Positions 8,883 through 16,700 of a DNA stretch of 64,000 bases are shown in pieces (within the stretch, counting starts at the first letter, position 1; every line of letters begins with the position of its first letter). The DNA is from Mesorhizobium sp. J428 (GTDB lineage Bacteria; Pseudomonadota; Alphaproteobacteria; Rhizobiales; Rhizobiaceae), in NCBI RefSeq assembly GCF_024699925.1, contig NZ_JAJOMX010000001.1, forward strand, positions 1,712,001-1,776,000, in the 5' to 3' direction. Position numbers and translations under genes: made by a program. The notes under the pieces are model-generated. The model saw only the letters and a list, made by a program, of their open reading frames with translations. It was not told where the DNA came from and made no database searches.

Positions 8883-9134
8883 ATGGCAGACAGGAAGGAC
8901 AACCCGGAGGCGGAGTCGCGCCGCATCCTCGACCGCGTGGCGAAGGAATCGTCCGCGGACGGCGCCTCCTTCGTCGGGCGCGGGGTCGATCGGCTCAAGG
9001 GCCACCTCCATGCCGACGATGTCGACCAGGCCGACAGTATCGAGGTCTGGGGCACTCGCGTCGGCCGCGCCATCGGCTTCCTCATCACGCTGGCGATCCT
9101 GGGCTGGCTCCTTTTCTATATCCTCGGCGGCTGA
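8883..9134 (+). CDS. small tail-anchored membrane protein
   Basis: This is an 83-residue protein. The first 58 residues are charged and soluble (MADRKDNPEAESRRILDRVA...), and a single hydrophobic helix occupies residues 61-81 (IGFLITLAILGWLLFYILGG). This is a tail-anchor topology. No family was recognised. It is divergent from lemA and is followed six bases later by pdxY. Similar small proteins are common in rhizobia, but I cannot assign a role. Confidence 0.7.
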   Translation: MADRKDNPEAESRRILDRVAKESSADGASFVGRGVDRLKGHLHADDVDQADSIEVWGTRVGRAIGFLITLAILGWLLFYILGG

Positions 9135-9140
9135 ACCGGC

Positions 9141-10025
9141 ATGCAAACCCACACAACCGATACGCCGCGCGCCGTCATCGTCATTTCAAGCCACGTCGCG
9201 CGCGGCTCCGTCGGTAACCGCGCCGCCGTCTTCGCCCTCGAATCGCTCGGCTTTCCCGTCTGGGCCGTTCCGACCGTGATCCTGCCCTGGCATCCGGGCC
9301 ATGGCCGCGCGACGCGCATCGTGCCGCCGGCGGCCGATTTCGCCGCGCTGATGAAGGATCTCGAAGGTGCCCGCTGGCTGGGCGAGGTCGGCGCGGTCCT
9401 GTCCGGATATCTCGGCGATCCGGCGCAGGCCGAGGCGATTGCATCGCTGGTGGCGGCCGTGAAGGCCCGCAACCCGCGCTCACTCTATGTCTGCGACCCG
9501 GTCATGGGCGACAAGGGCGGGCTCTATGTCCCCGAGGCGACGGCCGTGGCGATCCGCGACCTGCTGGTGCCGGCCGCGGACGTGGCGACGCCAAACCGCT
9601 ACGAGCTCGCCTGGATGACGGGCGCGCGCCTCGACGACATCTCCAGCCTGCTTCAGGCGGCGCAGGACGCTCCACCGCCGACCATGCTGGTCACGTCGGC
9701 CCCGGCGATGATGAACGGCTCGATCGGCAACCTGCTGCTGACGCCCTCGCAGGCGCTGCTCGCGGAACATCGCATGATCGACAGGCCGCCGAACGGGCTC
9801 GGCGACCTCACGGCGGCGGTCTACCTTGCCCGTGTCCTGTCGGGACAGTCGCCGGACAAGGCGCTCCAGTCGACCACGGCCGCCGTGTTCGAGATCCTCG
9901 CCCGCACGGCCAAGCGCGGCGGCGACGAGCTGCAGATCGAAACCGACGCCCAGAGCCTGTCGCATCCGATGGCGATGGTCCAGACGCGCCATCTCTCCGT
10001 GCCGGGCAGGAACAGGCGCGCGTGA
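9141..10025 (+). CDS. pdxY: pyridoxal kinase
   Basis: This 294-residue ribokinase-fold enzyme phosphorylates pyridoxal (vitamin B6 salvage) to pyridoxal 5'-phosphate. Diagnostic features are ISSHVARGSVGNRAA at the N-terminus (pyridoxal pocket), WHPGHG, YVCDPVMGDKGGLYVPE, DVATPNRYELAWMTG, and the C-terminal anion hole/catalytic region NGLGDLTAAV. The usual GTGD is GLGD here, as in many PdxY sequences. Its stop overlaps the GTG of the DUF429 gene (GTGA). Confidence 0.93.
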   Translation: MQTHTTDTPRAVIVISSHVARGSVGNRAAVFALESLGFPVWAVPTVILPWHPGHGRATRIVPPAADFAALMKDLEGARWLGEVGAVLSGYLGDPAQAEAIASLVAAVKARNPRSLYVCDPVMGDKGGLYVPEATAVAIRDLLVPAADVATPNRYELAWMTGARLDDISSLLQAAQDAPPPTMLVTSAPAMMNGSIGNLLLTPSQALLAEHRMIDRPPNGLGDLTAAVYLARVLSGQSPDKALQSTTAAVFEILARTAKRGGDELQIETDAQSLSHPMAMVQTRHLSVPGRNRRA

Positions 10026-10781
10026 ACACCGTCCTCGCCGGGGTCGACGGCTGCAAGGCCGGCTGGGTGGCAGCCGTGAGACGCCCCGGATCTGATGACG
10101 AGATCGTCGTCGTCGAGCGTTTCTCAACCCTGGTCGATGCCTTGCCAGACGACGCGGTGATCGCGGTGGACATGCCGATCGGATTGCCCGACGTCACCCG
10201 CAGGGGCGGTCGCGGTCCGGAGATGGCCGTCAGGCCCCTGCTCGGCCAGCGGCAGTCGAGCGTGTTCTCGATCCCCTCGCGCGCGGCCGTCTATGCCGAG
10301 CCCGCCGGCTTCACCACGCTCGATGCGTGGTGAAGCGCATCGACGCTCCAGCGCCGTTGCCCGTGCCACCTCGGATCCGCCGCGGTCCATCTCCATCCAG
10401 GCATTCGGCATCTTCTCGAAGATTCGCGAGATCGACGGCCTGCTGCGCGATCGCCCGGAACTGCGCTGCCGTATCCGCGAATCCCATCCCGAAGTCGCAT
10501 TCTGGCGACTGAACGGCATGCAGGCCATGTCCCTGCCCAAGAAGGTCAAGGGCCGCGTGTCTGCTCCGGGCATGGAGGAGCGGCGCTCTCTCCTCGCGCG
10601 ATGCGGGCTCGAACGGGCGTTTCTCGACCGTCCCTCCCCGCGCGGCGCCGGCGATGACGACGTGCTCGACGCCTGCGCGATGCTGCTGGTCGCGGCGCGC
10701 ATCGGCCGGAGCGAGGCGAGGCCGTATCCGGACCCGCCACTGGTGGATTCCTGCGGGCTGCCGATCGCGATCTGGGTTTGA
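10022..10781 (+). pseudogene. DUF429 family protein, frameshifted
   Basis: Two overlapping reading frames together give a DUF429 protein of about 252 residues. The first frame (10022-10333) carries VLAGVDGCKAGWVAAV, IAVDMPIGLP and GQRQSSVFSIPSRAAVYA. The second, which runs to 10781, carries EAHRRSSAVARATSDPP, FGIFSKIREIDGLL, HPEVAFWRLNG and the final GAGDDDVLDACAMLLVAARI. The break is at GCGTGGTGAAG near 10328-10333, where removing one base restores continuous family sequence. The span is 3n+1 bases, as a single insertion predicts. It could be a real mutation or a sequencing error. It is translationally coupled to pdxY by a GTGA overlap. The function is unknown; the fold resembles RNase H-like nucleases. 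Confidence 0.8.
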
Positions 10782-10795
10782 TCCGCTGTGCATCG

Positions 10796-10809
10796 TTCGC
10801 AATTGCGAA
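10796..10809. promoter_or_regulatory. perfect palindrome upstream of carbonic anhydrase
   Basis: TTCGCAATTGCGAA is a perfect 14-bp palindrome lying 28 bases before the carbonic anhydrase start at 10838, within the expected core promoter. It may be a regulator binding site. It does not match a box I can name with confidence. Confidence 0.4.
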
Positions 10810-10837
10810 TGAAACGGATTCCCGCTAATCGCACTGT

Positions 10838-11488
10838 ATGAGCGCTTTTCCGGAACAGCTTCTCAACGGCTATCGGTCCTTCATGAGCGGCCGTTACGCG
10901 CACGAAACGAATCGCTATCGGGAGCTCGCACGAAGCGGCCAGTCGCCGGAGACGCTGATCGTGGCCTGCTGCGATTCCCGCGCCGCGCCCGAGACAATCT
11001 TCGACTCCGGGCCGGGCGAGCTCTTCGTCGTCCGAAACGTCGCCAATCTCGTGCCGCCCTATGCGCCGGACGGCGAATACCATTCGACGTCCGCCGCGCT
11101 CGAATTCGCGGTCCAGAGCCTGAAGGTCAAGAACATCGTGGTGATGGGCCACGGCCGCTGCGGCGGTATTCGCGCGGCACTTTCGCCGGTGACGGAGCCC
11201 CTGTCGCCGGGCGACTTCATCGGCAAATGGATGAGCCTCGTCGCACCGGCGGCGGAAGACGTGTCGAAAAACACGATGCTCACCGCCGCCGAGCGCCAGA
11301 CCGCGCTGGAGCGCATCTCGATCCGCTTTTCCATCGCCAATCTGCGCACCTTTCCATGCGTGAGCATCCTCGAGAAGAAGGAACGGCTCACATTGCACGG
11401 CGCCTGGTTCGACATCTCGACCGGCGAACTCTGGATCATGAATCCCGAAACCGGCGACTTCGAACGGCCGGAACTGGAGATCAGTTGA
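10838..11488 (+). CDS. beta-class carbonic anhydrase
   Basis: This 216-residue zinc enzyme interconverts CO2 and bicarbonate. Zinc ligands are readable: ACCDSR near residues 43-48 (Cys45, with Asp46/Arg48 as the catalytic dyad) and GHGRCGG (His105, Cys108). The length and the GELFVVRNVANLVPP motif fit the plant/bacterial beta class (CynT/Can). Its 3' end overlaps that of the convergent MFS gene by eight bases. A ribosome site before ATG 10838 is weak. A 14-bp palindrome sits in the promoter region. Confidence 0.93.
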   Translation: MSAFPEQLLNGYRSFMSGRYAHETNRYRELARSGQSPETLIVACCDSRAAPETIFDSGPGELFVVRNVANLVPPYAPDGEYHSTSAALEFAVQSLKVKNIVVMGHGRCGGIRAALSPVTEPLSPGDFIGKWMSLVAPAAEDVSKNTMLTAAERQTALERISIRFSIANLRTFPCVSILEKKERLTLHGAWFDISTGELWIMNPETGDFERPELEIS

Positions 11489-12731
11489 CAGTGATGTCGT
11501 TGGGCGGCCGGGCGATCCGCGTGGTGTCGGGCAGCTTCCTGTACCCCAGCCAGCAGAGAACAGCGATCACGCCCATCGCGGGAATCACGGTGGCGATCGC
11601 GAGAACAGGCTCCCCGATCAACACCGCGACCGAGCTGCCGAGAAGACCCCCGCCCATCTGCATGAAGCCCGACAGCGACGAGGCCGCCCCGGCCATGTGC
11701 GGGAAGGGCGCGAGCGCCGCCGTGGTCAGGGCCGGGGTCGCGAAGGCGATGCCCACCGCATAGGACGCGATCGGCAGCATCACCGTGTAGAAGCTCGGGC
11801 CGAACAGCAGCGGCAGCGCGCAGATCGCAATGCCGCCGAGGACCACGAAGCCCAGGCCGATCGGGACGAGCGCATTCGAGCCGAGCTTCGGCATGATGAA
11901 CCGCACGGCGAGCGACCCGAAGAAATAGGACCCGGACTGCATCAGCATCGACAGGCCGAACTGTGTCGCCGTCAGGCCGACACGCTCGATCAGGACGAAG
12001 GGAAGCATGGTCGCAAGGGTGTAGAGCGCGCCCACCGTGCCGCCGAGCATCAGGCTCGGATACATGAACGAACGGCTGCCGAGCAGCGACTTGTAGGACC
12101 GCAGGATCGCCATCGGCCGGATGCGGCTGAGGTCGCGCGTCACCGTCTCCCGTAGGGAGAACGTCGCAATCAGGATGATCGCCACGCCGAAGGCCACCAT
12201 CAGGATGAAGATCGCGTGCCAGCCGAACAACTCCATCGTCACGCCGCCGATGACGGGAGAGAAGGCAGGCCCGATCGCCAGGATGATGCCGATCAGATTC
12301 ATGATCCTGGCAGACGACTCATTGGTGAAGAGATCGCGCACGATGGCGCGCGAGATCGCTATCCCCGCGGCCGCGCCCACGCCTTGCAGGAAGCGCGCGG
12401 CGATCAGCACATGGACGTTCGGGGAGAACAGCGCCAGCGTGCTCGCGACGAGATAGATCCCCATGAATGCCACGGTAACGGGACGCCGGCCGAACCCGTC
12501 CGACAGCGGCCCGCAGAAGAGTTGCGCCACGGCGAAGCCGGCGAAATACATCGAAAGCGTCAGCTTGACCGCGGCCTCCGTCGTGCCGAAGGCGCGCACG
12601 ATCTCGGGCATCGCCGGCGTATAGAGCGCCATCGACACCGGCCCGAGCGCGACCAGCAGCGCGCCGATGATGGCGACGCGCCGCTCCGACATCAGCGGCG
12701 GCACCGCCACCGGAGCCTGCATCATGTTCAT
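11481..12731 (-). CDS. Bcr/CflA-type multidrug efflux MFS transporter
   Basis: This 416-residue protein has about 12 membrane helices. The drug:H+ antiporter signatures include LYTPAMPEIVRAFGTTEAAVKLTLSMY in helix 1-2 and the motif A stretch LSDGFGRRPV after helix 2. FLQGVGAAAGIAISRAIVRDLF is typical of Bcr/CflA exporters (chloramphenicol, florfenicol, bicyclomycin family). ATG 12731 overlaps the stop of the marR gene (ATGA), so the two form an operon and the pump is probably regulated by that repressor. The stop overlaps the convergent carbonic anhydrase gene by eight bases. Confidence 0.88.
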   Translation of the reverse strand: MNMMQAPVAVPPLMSERRVAIIGALLVALGPVSMALYTPAMPEIVRAFGTTEAAVKLTLSMYFAGFAVAQLFCGPLSDGFGRRPVTVAFMGIYLVASTLALFSPNVHVLIAARFLQGVGAAAGIAISRAIVRDLFTNESSARIMNLIGIILAIGPAFSPVIGGVTMELFGWHAIFILMVAFGVAIILIATFSLRETVTRDLSRIRPMAILRSYKSLLGSRSFMYPSLMLGGTVGALYTLATMLPFVLIERVGLTATQFGLSMLMQSGSYFFGSLAVRFIMPKLGSNALVPIGLGFVVLGGIAICALPLLFGPSFYTVMLPIASYAVGIAFATPALTTAALAPFPHMAGAASSLSGFMQMGGGLLGSSVAVLIGEPVLAIATVIPAMGVIAVLCWLGYRKLPDTTRIARPPNDITVN

Positions 12732-13204
12732 GCGGCGTCGCTCTCCCGCCTGCTTGCCTCGAGGCGAAGCTGGTTGAGGCTGTCGCGGGCATGCCGCAGG
12801 GCCGAGTTGAGCTGCTCCCATTCCGACGGGCTGATTCTCGCGGCGACATCGACCCGCACGCTGGCGCCGATGGCCTGGATCCGCTCCAGCACCACATGCG
12901 CCTCGTCCGTGAGGTGGATGAGCTTCGCACGCCTGTCGGTCGGATCGGGCCGGCGCTCGACGAGGCCGCGCGCTTCGAGCCGGTCGAGATAGGTGCTCAG
13001 CGTCATCGCCTCGACCCCCATCCGCTCGGCGAGCACCGTCTGGCGCACCACGCCGACGCGAAACGCATAGGAGAGAGCGCGTGCCTCGCCCGGCGTCACG
13101 CCGATGCCCGCCCCGCCGATGCGCCGGTCGAACTCCGCGCGCATCAGCCGCGAAACGTCGGCGATCAGGAAGCCGAATGAATCCGGATTCTGGAGAAGAG
13201 CCAT
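12728..13204 (-). CDS. MarR family transcriptional regulator
   Basis: This 158-residue winged-helix repressor has the recognition region RQTVLAERMGVEAMTLSTYLDRLEARGLVERRPDPTDRRAKLIHLT around residues 50-100. The DxRxKxxxLT wing is diagnostic for MarR. It lies directly upstream of, and overlaps by four bases, the efflux pump gene, so it very likely represses its own operon in response to a pump substrate. A pseudo-palindrome lies 11 bases before its start. Confidence 0.92.
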   Translation of the reverse strand: MALLQNPDSFGFLIADVSRLMRAEFDRRIGGAGIGVTPGEARALSYAFRVGVVRQTVLAERMGVEAMTLSTYLDRLEARGLVERRPDPTDRRAKLIHLTDEAHVVLERIQAIGASVRVDVAARISPSEWEQLNSALRHARDSLNQLRLEASRRESDAA

Positions 13205-13214
13205 CTGGGTCGGA

Positions 13215-13233
13215 ATTAGTAAGCCTTGCTGAT
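13215..13233. promoter_or_regulatory. MarR-type operator candidate
   Basis: ATTAGTAAG-C-CTTGCTGAT is an imperfect dyad (seven of nine positions pair) centred on base 13224. It lies in the divergent region between marR (start 13204) and the M3 peptidase gene (start 13337). Spacing to the marR start and the TTAGTAAG half-site suit an autoregulated MarR operator. Confidence 0.45.
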
Positions 13234-13336
13234 AATAAGTGGGCCATAGAGCGTCCGCCGTTCCGCGTCAAGCAGTTGTCCCGCGACGCCGCAGCGACTA
13301 CATGCCCGGCAGCATGTCCCTCCCGGAGCATCTTCC

Positions 13337-15389
13337 ATGACCGCCAACCCGCTTGATCTCGCTTCTCATCCCCTCACGCGCTGGAAGGGCGAGATCGGCC
13401 TGCCGGAGCTCGAACGGATCGACGACGGCGACTACGCGCCCGCCTTCGAGGCTGCCCTGTCGGCCCACGGCGCGGAGATAGACGCGATCGCCAGCAATGC
13501 CGAGGAGCCGACGATCGAGAACACGCTTGCAGCAGTTGAGCTCGCGGGGGACCCGTTGGGCCGCGTCTCCGCCCTGTTCTGGGCCCGCGCGGGCGCGCAC
13601 ACCAACGAGACCATCCAGGCGCTGGAACGCGAGATCGCGCCGAAGATGTCGCGGCACTTCTCGGCGATCTACATGAACGACCGGCTCTTTTCCCGCATCG
13701 ATTCGCTTTATGCGCGGCGCAACGAGCTTGGACTCGATCCAGAGACGCTGCGTGTGCTTGAAAAGACCTGGAAGCGCTTCGTGCGCGCCGGCGCCAAGCT
13801 GGGTGCCGACGACAAGGCGCGCCTCGCCGCGATCGGCGAGGAGCTTGCCTCGCTCGGCGCGGCATTCAGCCAGAACCTGCTCGCCGACGAGAAGGGCTGG
13901 GCCATGATCCTCCAGGCGGAAGACGTCGACGACCTGCCCGAGTTTCTGCGCTCCTCCATGGCGGAAGCCGCCCGGGCGCGCGGCGAGGAAGGCCGCTTCG
14001 CCGTCACGCTGTCGCGCTCGATCTACGAGCCCTTCATGTCCTTCTCCGGCCGCCGCGACCTGCGCGAGAAGGCGTTCCGCGCCTTCGCCGGCCGGGGCGA
14101 GAACCCGGGCCCGACCGACAACCGCGACCTCGTCCGCCGCACGCTCCAACTGCGCGCGGAGAAGGCGAAGCTCCTCGGCTACGAGAACTTCGCCGCACTC
14201 AAACTGGACGACACGATGGCCAAGACTCCGCCGGCGGTGATGGGCCTGCTTGAACCGGTCTGGGAGAAGGCGCTGGAAAAGGCCGCCGCCGACCAGGCCG
14301 AGCTTGCCCGGATCGCTGCCGCCGAAGGCCGCAACCATGCGATCGCGCCGTGGGACTGGCGCTATTATGCCGAGAAGCTGCGTGCCGAGAAGTTCGCCTT
14401 CGACGAGGCCGAGCTGAAGCCCTATCTCCAGCTCGAGCGCGTGATCGACGCCGCCTTCGATGTCGCCTCGCGGCTGTTCGGCGTCTCCTTCGTCGAGCGG
14501 CCGGACATAACCGCCTGGCATCCGGACGTGCGCGTGTTCGAGGTGCGCAGCCGAGAGGGCGACCGCATCGCCACTTTCCTCGCCGACTATTTCGCCCGCC
14601 CGACCAAGCGCTCCGGCGCGTGGATGAGCAGCCTCGAATCCGGCTACACGCTGGGCGCGGGCTCGCTGCCGATCGTCTACAACGTCATGAACTTCGCCAA
14701 GCCCGCGCCCGGCGAGCCGGCGCTGCTGTCGCTGGACGAGGCGCGCACGCTGTTCCACGAGTTCGGCCATGGGCTGCACGGCATGCTGACGGAGGTCCGC
14801 TGGCCGTCGATCTCGGGCACATCGGTGTCGCGCGACTTCGTCGAGCTTCCGTCGCAGCTTTACGAGCACTGGCTGACGGTTCCGGCGGTTCTGGCGCGCC
14901 ATGCGCTGCACTACAGGACTGGCAAGCCGATGCCGGAGGAGCTGATCGCCAAGATGGAGGCCGCGCGCAACTTCAACGCCGGCTTCAACACGGTCGAGTT
15001 CACCTCCTCCGCGCTGGTCGACATGGCCTATCACGCCCGTCCCGACGCGCCGGCCGACCCGATGGCCTTCGAGGCCGAGACGCTGGCGCGGCTCAACATG
15101 CCGGACGCGATCGTGATGCGCCACCGCACGCCGCACTTTCAGCATGTCTTCGCCGGCGACGGATACTCAGCCGGCTACTATTCCTACATGTGGTCGGAAG
15201 CTACTCGACGCCGATGCCTTCGCAGCCTTCGAGGAGACGAACGATCCCTTCAACCCGGACCTCGCCGCCAAGCTGAAACGGCATATCTACGCCGCCGGCG
15301 GCTCGGCCGATCCGGAAGAGCTCTACACTGCCTTCCGCGGCCGCATGCCCTCGCCGCAGGCGATGATGGCGAAGCGCGGGCTGGCGTAG
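13337..15389 (+). pseudogene. M3 family oligopeptidase (oligopeptidase A/Dcp), frameshifted
   Basis: About 683 residues of a zinc metallopeptidase of family M3, which degrades short peptides in the cytoplasm. The zinc motif HEFGHGLH sits near residue 473 in the first frame. The frame breaks near 15200-15203: WSEA then continues in the +1 frame as LLDADAFAAFEETNDPF ... YTAFRGRMP to 15389. Dropping one C (GAAGCTACTC to GAAGTACTC) restores WSEVLDADAF, the conserved family sequence, and the span is 3n+1 bases. Read without correction, the first frame runs on to 15817 through the opposite-strand usp gene, which is clearly artefactual. The gene is divergent from marR. Confidence 0.85.
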
Positions 15390-15394
15390 CCCGC

Positions 15395-16231
15395 TCAGTG
15401 CGACATCAGCACCGGCAGGCGCACGTCCTCCAGGATCGTGCGCGTCGCGCCGCCGAGCACGAATTCGCGCAGTCGCGAATGGCCGTAGGCGCCCATCGCC
15501 AGCAGGCCGGCGCCGTCCTGGATCGCAAAGTCCTGCAAGGTCGCTCCGATCGGCTGGTCCTCCAGTTCGACCGCCAGCGCACGTGCCGGCACGCCACGCT
15601 TGATCAGCTGCGCCGCAAGCCTGTCGCCGAGGTCGTCGGCGTGCAGCGGCTTCTCGTTGAGGACGGAGACAATCGTCACCTGATCCATCCCGCCGAACAG
15701 CGAGAGCATGTCGTTGACCGCGCGCGCTGCGACGCGAGAGCCGTCCCACGCCACCACGGCCCGGCGAAGGCCGCGCACCACCAGGGCTTCGGGCAGCAGG
15801 ATCGTCGGCCGGCCTGATCCGAACACGATGGCCTCGGCGATCGCCCGGCCCTGTTCGCCGACCTTCGGCATCGGAACCACGGTAAGATCGAAATAGCGTG
15901 CCTCTTCCGCAGCCGCGTCGCCTACAAGCTCCTGCGCCGAACGGCGGCGTCCGGCTTCGCTCTCGACGCCATGTTGCGCAGCGAGCGCGGCGACAGCCTT
16001 TAGCAACCCCTCACCGCCCATCCGGCTCTGGGCCTCGGCCCTTCGGATCATCTCGGGCACATCGAGCAGAAGGCGCGACAGTGCATTGGCGACGTCGGGA
16101 AAATCCGCCTCCAGCGAAAGCGCAAACAGGTCGAAGCCCGCCTTGGCGGCGAACTCCACCGTCGCAGCGAGCGCCTCGCCCGGAAGCGGCTCGGGATAGG
16201 TGACGAGTGGAAGGAGAGCTGTCTTTTTCAT
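15395..16231 (-). CDS. universal stress protein, UspA family
   Basis: This 278-residue protein has a degenerate N-terminal Usp-like half and a complete C-terminal Usp domain, the latter starting near residue 155 (RRAVVAWDGSRVAARAVND). The ATP-binding motif MGAYGHSRLREFVLGGATRTIL (G-2x-G-9x-G-T) ends in PVLMSH. Tandem Usp proteins of this size are common in Alphaproteobacteria. A TTGACCTCCGTCAA site 33 bases before the start suggests control by a FixK/Fnr-type oxygen or nitric-oxide responsive activator. It converges with the M3 peptidase gene. Confidence 0.9.
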   Translation of the reverse strand: MKKTALLPLVTYPEPLPGEALAATVEFAAKAGFDLFALSLEADFPDVANALSRLLLDVPEMIRRAEAQSRMGGEGLLKAVAALAAQHGVESEAGRRRSAQELVGDAAAEEARYFDLTVVPMPKVGEQGRAIAEAIVFGSGRPTILLPEALVVRGLRRAVVAWDGSRVAARAVNDMLSLFGGMDQVTIVSVLNEKPLHADDLGDRLAAQLIKRGVPARALAVELEDQPIGATLQDFAIQDGAGLLAMGAYGHSRLREFVLGGATRTILEDVRLPVLMSH

Positions 16232-16264
16232 GGCTTCACCTTACGACATTGCAGGAGATCGGTA

Positions 16265-16278
16265 TTGACCTCCGTCAA
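16265..16278 (-). promoter_or_regulatory. FixK/Fnr-like binding site upstream of usp
   Basis: TTGACCTCCGTCAA is a perfect TTGAC-N4-GTCAA dyad, matching the FixK/Fnr/Nnr-type consensus of Alphaproteobacteria. It lies between the usp start (16231) and the 3' end of the modE-like gene. The distance to the start codon (33 bases to the nearest edge) fits an activator site close to the promoter. Confidence 0.6.
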
Positions 16279-16284
16279 ATCGGC

Positions 16285-16626
16285 CTAGCCAGCGGCGATT
16301 TCCGCCTGCAGTGCGTTCATGTGCTGCTCGGCCGCCGCTGTGGCGGCCTGCTCGATGATGCGGAAGCGGCTGACCACCGCACGCCCGACGGCCGTGAGCT
16401 CCGCGCCGCCGCCGCGCCTGCCGCCGGTCTGTGCCGCCACGACCGGCTTGCCGAAGATCCTGTTCATCTCCTCGACCAGGTCCCAGGCATGCTTGTAGGA
16501 CATGTTCATCTGCCGCGCGCCGGCCGAGATCGAGCCGAAGGCGGCGATCTGCTCCAGAAGCTCGATCTTGCCTGGTCCGATACGTCCGTCCGGATCGAGA
16601 TTGATGCGCAGGCTGAGCGACGGCAT
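16285..16626 (-). CDS. modE: ModE-type molybdate-responsive regulator (winged-helix only)
   Basis: This 113-residue LysR-like winged-helix protein has the ModE N-terminal domain: GPGKIELLEQIAAFGSISAGARQMNMSYKHAWDLVEEMNRIFGKPVV, then GGRRGGGAELTAVGRAVVSRF. The C-terminal molybdate-binding Mop domains of E. coli ModE are missing, as in many rhizobial ModE-like proteins. It is the last gene of the minus-strand modABC-modE cluster. A strong ModE box lies 11 bases before its start, so it probably controls itself as well as the transporter. Confidence 0.82.
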   Translation of the reverse strand: MPSLSLRINLDPDGRIGPGKIELLEQIAAFGSISAGARQMNMSYKHAWDLVEEMNRIFGKPVVAAQTGGRRGGGAELTAVGRAVVSRFRIIEQAATAAAEQHMNALQAEIAAG

Positions 16627-16637
16627 GGACGGTTCCG

Positions 16638-16665
16638 ATCGTTATTCCATCCAGTATATATCGAT
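16638..16665. promoter_or_regulatory. ModE box upstream of modE
   Basis: Two 11-base half-sites, ATCGTTATTCC and TATATATCGAT, are separated by six bases. This is the same 11-6-11 layout as the classic ModE operator ATCGNTATATA-N6-TATATANCGAT. The right half matches the consensus completely and the left half matches at eight of ten defined positions. The site lies between the modC stop and the modE start. Confidence 0.65.
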
Positions 16666-16700
16666 GGCCAACGGCCGCAACGCGCTGGCCGGCAATCCCG

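Noticed and set aside
13298..15145. 615-codon minus-strand frame
   Set aside because: Antisense of the M3 peptidase, whose HEFGHGLH site and marR-divergent position are clear.
15390..15817. Extension of the M3 peptidase first frame to 15817
   Set aside because: Runs antisense through usp; conserved C-terminal peptidase sequence is in the other frame ending 15389.
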